Source: Clostridiales bacterium
Lineage (GTDB): Bacteria > Bacillota > Clostridia > Peptostreptococcales > NVVX01
Reading direction: 5' to 3'
DNA length: 5,176 bases
NCBI GenBank assembly: GCA_021129785.1
Contig: JAJOKQ010000069.1
Span: forward strand, 1-5,176
Shown here: positions 1 to 5,176 of the stretch, in pieces
How positions within the stretch are numbered: the stretch's first letter is position 1
How the letters are laid out: each line of letters opens with the position of its first letter
Made by a program: the position numbers and the translations under genes
Notes under the pieces: model-generated
What the model was told of the DNA's origin: nothing
What the model saw: the letters and a program-made list of their open reading frames with translations, nothing else
The model's database searches: none

Positions 1-240
1 ATGGAATTATTAACAGCAAATGATAAAGAGTCGGAGCAAGAAGAAAAAATAAAATATACAAACAAAGAAATAATATCAAAAATAGAAGAAATGAAAAAAA
101 GAGTAGAAGAACTAACAGAAATGGGAGAGAAAATAGAAGAAAGCGGGGAAATATCACTTACAGACCCTGATTCAAGGCATATGAGTGTAAGTAATAATGG
201 AACAGACATAGCACATAATGTGCAAATTTATGATAATTGA
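1..240 (+). pseudogene. Transposase fragment, IS1182-like DDE family (both ends missing)
   Basis: The frame is open from the first base of the window to TGA at 238-240 and encodes 79 residues. Residues about 5-50 are rich in Lys and Glu and look like a coiled coil. They are followed by SLTDPDSRHM (about residues 52-61) and GTDIAHNVQI (about 67-76). From family knowledge, a TDPD(A/S)R block followed by a Y/H-NVQ-AVD block marks IS1182-type and related DDE transposases, where the linker leads into the catalytic core. Here the homology stops at NVQI, just before the expected catalytic Asp, and the last few codons are read from the adjoining fic sequence. The rest of the catalytic core is therefore absent and the product cannot be active. 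The ATG at base 1 is probably an internal Met, because family members have a longer N-terminal region; the gene would begin outside the window. The exact IS family assignment is inference from these short motifs. Confidence 0.75.
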
Positions 241-503
241 AATTCAGCAACTTATTGAAGCGAACAGAGCGGGTATTAGAAAATTGCCAGGTATAGTACT
301 AAAAAAACGAGACTACAGGAGAAGTAATTTATACGCCTCCAAGTGGTGAAGAAGAGATATTTTCCCTTTTGTCTAATCTTGAAAAGTATATTAATAATAA
401 TTTTGACAATATTGATCTCCTTGTGAAACTAGCTGTAATTCATTATCAATTTGAAGCTATACATCCCTTCTACGACGGAAATGGAAGAACAGGAAGAAAA
501 TAA
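230..503 (+). pseudogene. Remnant of a Fic-domain protein gene (frameshifted, both ends lost)
   Basis: Two adjoining frames together read as the middle of a Fic protein. Bases 233-304 give IIEIQQLIEANRAG followed by IRKLPGIVLK. After a one-base shift, bases 306-503 give NETTGEVIYTPPSGEEEI, then LVKLAVIHYQFEAIHPFYDGN through GRTGRK and TAA (501-503). The Fic motif HPFx(D/E)GNGRxxR is perfect at 462-497, with the catalytic His codon at 462-464. Intact Fic enzymes transfer AMP or a related group from a nucleotide to a hydroxyl side chain of a target protein, often as toxins or regulators. In this subfamily, an inhibitory helix and a substrate-binding region lie N-terminal to what remains, and a helical region follows the motif; all are missing. 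The shift is explained by one extra A in the run of seven at 301-307. No ribosome binding site precedes the ATG at 230. Identity as a Fic relic is near certain; lack of function is inferred from the truncations. Confidence 0.88.
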
Positions 504-542
504 AAAGTGATAGCATAAAGTTTCTACAAAATATCCATTTTG

Positions 543-609
543 TTGTAACCCTGAGCAAAACTGTAGTCGAATTTATCTATCCTCACATTTCATCCCTCCT
601 TAGGATGAC
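543..609. repeat. Decayed dispersed intergenic repeat with imperfect inverted ends
   Basis: The left end, GTAACCCTGAG (545-555), is followed by CAAAACTGTAGTCGAA (556-571). This closely resembles the common bacterial intergenic repeat that reads roughly GTCATCCTGAGC...GTAGTCGAAGGATCT; that consensus is recalled, not searched. The right end, CTTAGGATGAC (599-609), is an imperfect reverse complement of the left end (7 of 11 positions agree). Inside the right end, TCATCC (590-595) and GGATGA (603-608) can form a 6-bp stem with a 7-base loop. No T-run follows it, so it is not a convincing terminator. The element lies between the fic remnant and addB and would sit in the leader of any transcript entering addB from upstream. 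It may be a non-autonomous mobile repeat (MITE-like); no target-site duplication is obvious. Confidence 0.5.
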
Positions 610-641
610 GAACACGTGTGGAGTATATATACATTAAAAAT

Positions 642-646
642 GAGGT
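642..646 (+). promoter_or_regulatory. Ribosome binding site of addB, deciding the ATG start
   Basis: GAGGT lies 7 bases before the ATG at 654. It matches the Shine-Dalgarno core and has the same spacing as the site in front of addA. The longer in-frame alternative, GTG at 618, would add 12 residues that fall outside the family pattern and has no comparable site at the right distance. This supports 654 as the true start. Confidence 0.8.
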
Positions 647-653
647 AACAGAT

Positions 654-3600
654 ATGAAACTAAAATACATTATTGGGCGTTCTGGCTCTGGCAAAACACA
701 TCATATCATTTCGGAAATTAACGAAAGAATAAATTCGGCTGAGCAAAATCAGCTTATCTTAATTGTGCCTGAACAATTTACATTGCAAGCTGAAAGAGAT
801 TTAATTAAAAAAATGAAAAAAGAGGGTATTATTCAAGTTGAAGTTTTAAGTTTTACTAGACTGGCACATAAGGTATTTAATGAAGTTGGTGGATTATCTA
901 AAACACATATTAACGATATTGGAAAACAGATGATTCTTAGAAAACTTTTAAACGAACTAAATGATGATTTAACAATATATAAAAAAGCATATAGACAAGA
1001 AGGCTTTATTTCAAAACTAAATGATTTAATTGTTGAATTTAAACAGCATGACGTTGATGTAATAGACTTATTAGACTTTGTAGAAAAAAGCAAAGATAGT
1101 AACATAGTTAACATGAAAATGAAAGACGTTACCCTTATTTTCCAGGCATTTAATAATTATTTAGAAAAGAGATACATAGACACAGAAGACCGTGTTAATT
1201 TGCTTATAGAAAAAATAAAAGAATCTAGTTTCCTTGAAGGATCAGAAATATGGATAGACTCATTTCATAAAATGACACCACAAACAATGAAGATTGTCGA
1301 AGAACTTACAAGTAAAGCCAAGGAAATGACAATAACTTTTACTATGGATGCTGAGGAAGACGAAAGAAGTAGCGACTTGTTTCAAACTGTCAAAAACACT
1401 TTTAATAATACAAGAAAAATGGCGAAAAGACAAAATATTTCCGAGGAAATACTAAAGTTCGACAATAGTAATATTAAATCGACTAAATCAGAAGAAATAG
1501 GACATATTGAGAGAGAATTGTATGCTTATCCATATAAAAAATTTGCGAGTCAAAATAAAGACATAAGAATTTTTGAAGCAGTAAATACATATAACGAAAT
1601 TGAAAATGTAGCAATGAGAATTATTGATTTGGTAAGAAAGCATAATTATAGATGGAGAGATATCGCTGTAATAACTGGAGATAGCGAGCAGTATAATCCT
1701 CTATTGAAAAGATCTTTTGCAGAATATCAAATACCATATTTTATGGACGAAAAAAGAAAGATTACAGAGCATCCAATAATAGAATTAATCTTGGCGGCAA
1801 TAGATATAATTAGTAAAAACTTCAGGTATGATGACGTATTTCGTTACTTGAAAACAGATTTATGTAATATTAAAAAGAGTGAACATGAAAAACTAGAAAA
1901 CTATGTATTAAGGTATGGTATTCGAGGTGCCAAGTGGCAAAGAGAAAACTTTGGTATAGAGTTTAAAAGTGACGAAAAAATTAGAGACGCAATTATCGAA
2001 ATAGAAGAACTCAGAAAAAAAGTAATAACACCACTAGCAAAATTGAAAAACAACACAAAAGGTAAAATGAAAGTTTCAGAAATCACTAATGCGTTACTCA
2101 AATTATTAATAGATTTAGAAATTGAAAAGAAGTTAACAGGCTGGATAGAAGAATTAAAAGAGAAAAAGAGATATGACTATGTAAATGAAAATACGCAAAT
2201 CTGGAACACTGTTTCAACTATACTAGAACAAATGGTAGAAATTTTAGGCGACAATATTGTAACTATAAAAGAATATGGTGAAGTACTTAAAGCAGGATTT
2301 ATAGCTAGTGAAATAGGAGTAATTCCAGGCACAATAGATCAGGTGCTAGTTGGAAATATTGACAGGTCAAGAAGCCATGATTTAAGAGCATTATTTGTAA
2401 TTGGGGTTAATGACGGAATACTTCCATCTATAAATGAGAGAGACGGGATTTTACAAGAACACGAAAGATTGCTACTTAAAGAAGATGGGTTAAATCTTGG
2501 TTTAGACTCTAGTAGCAAAATATATGAAGAAAAGCTAGGCATATATTTAGCATTTACTAAGCCAAATGAAAAACTGTTCCTAAGTTACGCTCTTGCAGAT
2601 TTAGAAGGAAAAGCGTTAAGACAATCTTTAATAATTGATAAAGTTAAAAAGATTTTTGGAGGTATCATGGTTGAAAGCGATGTTTCAATCAATTTAAGTA
2701 ATAGTTTAAACACAATTACAACTCCAAATAGCAGTTTTAAATATATGATAGAAAAGCTTCGAAAGTCACTAGATGGAGATGGGTCTTTTGATGAAACATG
2801 GAAGAATGTATTTGCATGGTATAGCACGAGCAGAGAGTGGGATAGCAAGTTAAAAATGGCTTTAGACGGTCTTTTCCATGATAATCAACCAATAAACATT
2901 TCTAATGAAAAGAATAAAAAACTGTACGGAGATCAAATCAAAACGAGTATTTCAAGATTAGAAAAGTTTGCCAATTGCCCATTTTCACATTATATTGCTT
3001 ATGGATTGCGCCCAGCTGAGAGAAAAAAATACGAGTTTACTCATATGGATGCAGGTAATTTTTTTCACAGAGCAATAGACGATTTTGGAAAAACAGTAAG
3101 AGACAAAGAACTAATATGGAAAGAACTAAGTAATAATGAAATAGAGGAAATATCAAATCAAGTACTAGATACAATTAGAGAGGAATTTGGAAGAGGTATT
3201 TTGAGTAGCACATATAGGTATAAGTATCAGTTTGAATTAATTAAAAGAGTATGTAAAAAAGCGATTGAAGTTTTAACTACTCATTTGAAAAAAGGAGATT
3301 TTGAACCACTAGGTTACGAAATTTGTTTTGGTGAGGGGAAAGAGTATCCGCCAATTGTAGTTGAATTGACAGATGGTGAAAAAATATATATAGAAGGAAA
3401 AATTGATCGTGTAGATTGCATGCAAGACGAAGATAAAAATGTTTATGTCAAAATAATTGACTATAAATCAGGCAGTAAGAATATAGATTTTAATGAGATT
3501 TTACATGGATTACAAATGCAACTACTAATGTATGTAAGTGCAATAATATCGGGACTAAAAGCAGAAGATGCCAATGCCTTACCTGCAGGGATTTTCTACT

Positions 3601-4085
3601 TTAAAATTGACAAGCCACTAATTACCACATCTGAAAGGACAAAAGAGAAAATAGAAAAAGAAATAAATAAAAGTCTTAAGATGAAAGGATTAGCATTAAA
3701 TGATGTTAAAATCCTTAGAAATATGGATAAAGATATGGGGATATATTCAGAAGTAATACCAGCAGGAATTAAAAAAGATAACACAACAACTGCTCCATCA
3801 TCTGTAGTAGATGAAGTGGATTTTGCGAATTTAATTGAATACACCAATAAGAAAGCAAAAGAATTATGTGAAAGCATGTTAAATGGTGAAATAAAAGTGC
3901 AACCATCTAAAACTAAAAACACTAATGCTTGTGCTCATTGCGATTTTTCTGCAATCTGTCAGTTTGACACTTTAATTGAGAACAATAAATACAAGAATAT
4001 TGGTGGAAAGAGTAAAAATGTAATTATTGAAGAAATCAAAAATAACTTAGACAAGAATATACCAGAGGTGAAGGACAATGACTGA
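654..4085 (+). CDS. addB: AddB, ATP-dependent helicase/deoxyribonuclease subunit B
   Basis: AddB pairs with AddA in the cytoplasm to process double-strand DNA ends for RecA-dependent repair. It carries one of the two nuclease activities, cutting the 5'-ended strand, and is the subunit that recognises Chi. The ATG at 654 gives 1143 residues, close to the roughly 1150-1170 usual for Firmicutes. Walker A is GRSGSGKT at 8-15, near the N-terminus as in the family. VPEQFTLQ (38-45) and SFTRL (66-70) fall where B. subtilis AddB has Chi-contacting residues, as recalled from structural work. The nuclease domain shows GNFFH (His805), GKIDRVD (915-921, Asp918), DYKSG (936-940) and GLQMQL (Gln954, Gln956). 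Cys775 in ANCPFSHY and Cys1093, Cys1096 and Cys1102 in CAHCDFSAIC match the four ligands of the 4Fe-4S cluster that clamps the nuclease domain. No frameshift or missing key residue is seen. The 3' end overlaps addA by 8 bases. A GTG at 618 would extend it by 12 residues and is less likely. Confidence 0.97.
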   Translation: MKLKYIIGRSGSGKTHHIISEINERINSAEQNQLILIVPEQFTLQAERDLIKKMKKEGIIQVEVLSFTRLAHKVFNEVGGLSKTHINDIGKQMILRKLLNELNDDLTIYKKAYRQEGFISKLNDLIVEFKQHDVDVIDLLDFVEKSKDSNIVNMKMKDVTLIFQAFNNYLEKRYIDTEDRVNLLIEKIKESSFLEGSEIWIDSFHKMTPQTMKIVEELTSKAKEMTITFTMDAEEDERSSDLFQTVKNTFNNTRKMAKRQNISEEILKFDNSNIKSTKSEEIGHIERELYAYPYKKFASQNKDIRIFEAVNTYNEIENVAMRIIDLVRKHNYRWRDIAVITGDSEQYNPLLKRSFAEYQIPYFMDEKRKITEHPIIELILAAIDIISKNFRYDDVFRYLKTDLCNIKKSEHEKLENYVLRYGIRGAKWQRENFGIEFKSDEKIRDAIIEIEELRKKVITPLAKLKNNTKGKMKVSEITNALLKLLIDLEIEKKLTGWIEELKEKKRYDYVNENTQIWNTVSTILEQMVEILGDNIVTIKEYGEVLKAGFIASEIGVIPGTIDQVLVGNIDRSRSHDLRALFVIGVNDGILPSINERDGILQEHERLLLKEDGLNLGLDSSSKIYEEKLGIYLAFTKPNEKLFLSYALADLEGKALRQSLIIDKVKKIFGGIMVESDVSINLSNSLNTITTPNSSFKYMIEKLRKSLDGDGSFDETWKNVFAWYSTSREWDSKLKMALDGLFHDNQPINISNEKNKKLYGDQIKTSISRLEKFANCPFSHYIAYGLRPAERKKYEFTHMDAGNFFHRAIDDFGKTVRDKELIWKELSNNEIEEISNQVLDTIREEFGRGILSSTYRYKYQFELIKRVCKKAIEVLTTHLKKGDFEPLGYEICFGEGKEYPPIVVELTDGEKIYIEGKIDRVDCMQDEDKNVYVKIIDYKSGSKNIDFNEILHGLQMQLLMYVSAIISGLKAEDANALPAGIFYFKIDKPLITTSERTKEKIEKEINKSLKMKGLALNDVKILRNMDKDMGIYSEVIPAGIKKDNTTTAPSSVVDEVDFANLIEYTNKKAKELCESMLNGEIKVQPSKTKNTNACAHCDFSAICQFDTLIENNKYKNIGGKSKNVIIEEIKNNLDKNIPEVKDND
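4065..4070 (+). promoter_or_regulatory. Ribosome binding site of addA, inside the end of addB
   Basis: GAGGTG lies 7 bases before the addA ATG at 4078 and is embedded in the last codons of addB. Ribosomes finishing addB at the TGA (4083-4085) stop within a few bases of this site. That arrangement fits translational coupling of the two subunits, although coupling itself is inferred. Confidence 0.8.
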
Positions 4086-5176
4086 TTGGACGAAAGAGCA
4101 AAACGAAGCAATAGTTTCACGTGGCAGCAATCTTTTAATATCTGCAGCAGCAGGCTCAGGTAAGACTGCAGTGTTGGTTGAAAGAATAGTGCGTTTAGTT
4201 GTTGACGATAAAATTGATATTGATAAGTTATTGATTGTAACATTTACAAAAGCAGCAGCAGGAGAAATGAGAGAAAGAATTGCATTAAAAATTGCCGAAG
4301 AGCTAGAAGTTAATGGCTCAGACAAAGAGCATATTAGAAAACAATTAACCTTACTAAACAGAGCAAATATTAGCACATTACACGCATTTTGTATGAATGT
4401 TGTAAAAAGCCACTTTCACTTCATTGGAATTGACCCATCGTTTAGAATGGCAGACACTACAGAGAGCATGTTAATGAAAATAGAAGCATTAGATGAAGTT
4501 TTTGAAGAGTTTTATGAAGAAGGAGATAGATGTTTTCTGCAATTAGTCGACAGTTATGGTGGGAGTATAGACGACAATAAACTACAAGAAATGGTTATGA
4601 AGGTGTATAATTTTAGCATGAGCCAACCAGAGCCAATTAAATGGGTAAGTGAGAAAATAAAGATGTTTGATATAGATAAAAATGATTTAAGTGAAAATAT
4701 ATGGATTGAAACAATAGTAAAAAGCAGTAAAATCAACTTAATTGGAGCCTTAGCACAACTTGAAGAAGCAAAACAAATTGCAAACAGTCCAAATGGACCA
4801 GACCCTTATTTGCTAGCGATTGAAGATGATATAGAAATTACCAAATTGCTTTTATGTAAACTAGAGAGCGGATTTGAGATTTTTGTAGATACATTAAGAG
4901 ATGTAAAACAAAAAAGACTGTCTTCTGCAAGCAAAGATTATGATGAAGTTTTAAAAGAAAATGTTAAGGAACTAAGAAATAAAGCAAAAGATATAATAAA
5001 GGAATTAAAAGAGGGATTAACTGCAAATACAATTTCAGATTATGTAAACGACTTTAAATATATTTTGCCTATCATGAATTCACTACTTCAAGTAATACAA
5101 GCATTTGACGAGAGATTTAAGCAGAAAAAATCAGAAAATGGGATTCTAGACTTTAACGACTTAGAGCACTATACTC
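4078..5176 (+). CDS. addA: AddA, ATP-dependent helicase/nuclease subunit A (3' end outside window)
   Basis: AddA is the UvrD-like (SF1A) 3'-5' helicase motor of AddAB, with its own RecB-type nuclease domain at the C-terminus. It drives unwinding of broken DNA ends and degrades the 3'-ended strand until Chi is met. The 366 codons present are roughly the first 30% of a protein that is about 1230 residues in B. subtilis. Visible motifs, in order, are the Q-motif WTKEQNEAI (4-12), Walker A AAAGSGKTA (23-31), motif Ia VTFTKAAAGEMRERI (54-68), motif Ib STLHAFC (99-105) and the DFNDLEHY block (358-365) that precedes Walker B motif II. Residues between about 120 and 350 form the more variable, charged 1B region. 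Motif II, the remaining helicase motifs, the nuclease and the cysteine cluster, if present, lie beyond the window. The ATG at 4078 is supported by its Shine-Dalgarno site and by the family's MxxWTxEQ-type N-terminus. It overlaps addB by 8 bases, so the two form one operon. Confidence 0.97.
   Translation, partial: MTDWTKEQNEAIVSRGSNLLISAAAGSGKTAVLVERIVRLVVDDKIDIDKLLIVTFTKAAAGEMRERIALKIAEELEVNGSDKEHIRKQLTLLNRANISTLHAFCMNVVKSHFHFIGIDPSFRMADTTESMLMKIEALDEVFEEFYEEGDRCFLQLVDSYGGSIDDNKLQEMVMKVYNFSMSQPEPIKWVSEKIKMFDIDKNDLSENIWIETIVKSSKINLIGALAQLEEAKQIANSPNGPDPYLLAIEDDIEITKLLLCKLESGFEIFVDTLRDVKQKRLSSASKDYDEVLKENVKELRNKAKDIIKELKEGLTANTISDYVNDFKYILPIMNSLLQVIQAFDERFKQKKSENGILDFNDLEHYT

Noticed and set aside
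142..146. AGCGG, the B. subtilis Chi sequence, here and at 4867-4871
   Set aside because: A 5-base motif is expected by chance in a window of this length, and the Chi sequence of this organism is unknown.
299..309. Programmed frameshifting at the A7 run, which could let the fic remnant be read through
   Set aside because: The shift needed is +1 (or -2), not the common -1 slip. Both ends of the protein are missing, so a read-through product would still not be a whole Fic enzyme.
230..503. A functional toxin-antitoxin module based on the Fic motif
   Set aside because: The gene is frameshifted and truncated at both ends, no inhibitory motif (S/T-xxx-E-G/N) is seen, and no partner antitoxin gene lies nearby.
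590..608. Rho-independent terminator (TCATCC / GGATGA hairpin)
   Set aside because: The stem has only 6 bp and no T-run follows it. It is better explained as part of the repeat element.
624..632. Possible -10 element TATATATAC before addB
   Set aside because: There is no -35 match at a suitable distance, and a start from here would leave almost no room before the ribosome binding site at 642.
3596..3922. Open reading frame of 108 codons on the minus strand inside addB, with several similar ones elsewhere in addB and addA
   Set aside because: They lie opposite strongly supported coding sequence and have low-complexity Ser/Leu/Phe/Ile-rich products typical of antisense to Lys/Glu-rich genes. 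They show no recognisable domain.
1..5176. CRISPR arrays, tRNA or rRNA genes, or riboswitches
   Set aside because: I saw no regularly spaced repeats, cloverleaf-like segments or conserved RNA signatures on either strand. This was by eye; a covariance-model search would settle it.

Overview
The window is AT-rich DNA whose genes use A/T-ending codons. It carries addB followed by addA, the AddAB recombination and repair nuclease-helicase that replaces RecBCD in most Firmicutes. Base composition, the addB-addA order and GAGGT(G) Shine-Dalgarno sequences point to a low-GC Firmicute, most likely a member of the Clostridia. I cannot name a genus from this sequence.

Bases 1-503 are a graveyard of gene fragments. 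Bases 1 to about 228 encode a piece of a DDE transposase resembling the IS1182 group; it breaks off just before the expected first catalytic Asp. It runs with no spacer, in a different frame, into a remnant of a fic gene (about 230-503). The Fic remnant keeps a perfect Fic motif (HPFYDGNGRTGR) but has a one-base frameshift in a run of seven A's, and it has lost both its N-terminal region and everything after the motif. Neither fragment can make a working protein.

Bases 504-653 are intergenic. Their second half (about 543-609) looks like a decayed copy of a dispersed intergenic repeat of the GTCATCCTGAGC...GTCGAA type, with imperfect inverted ends and a small hairpin. I found no convincing promoter or rho-independent terminator there.

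Bases 654-4085 are a complete addB (1143 codons from the ATG preferred here). It has the N-terminal Walker A motif, the C-terminal RecB-type nuclease motifs and the four cysteines of the iron-sulphur cluster. addA starts at 4078, overlapping the end of addB by 8 bases, and runs off the window after 366 codons; its Q-motif, Walker A, motif Ia and motif Ib are intact. The two subunits form one heterodimer that unwinds and resects double-strand breaks to prepare 3' single strands for RecA. The overlap suggests translationally coupled, balanced synthesis.

I see no undescribed system in this window. The points most worth a second look are the transposase-fic junction, the decayed Fic gene and the repeat element directly in front of addB.
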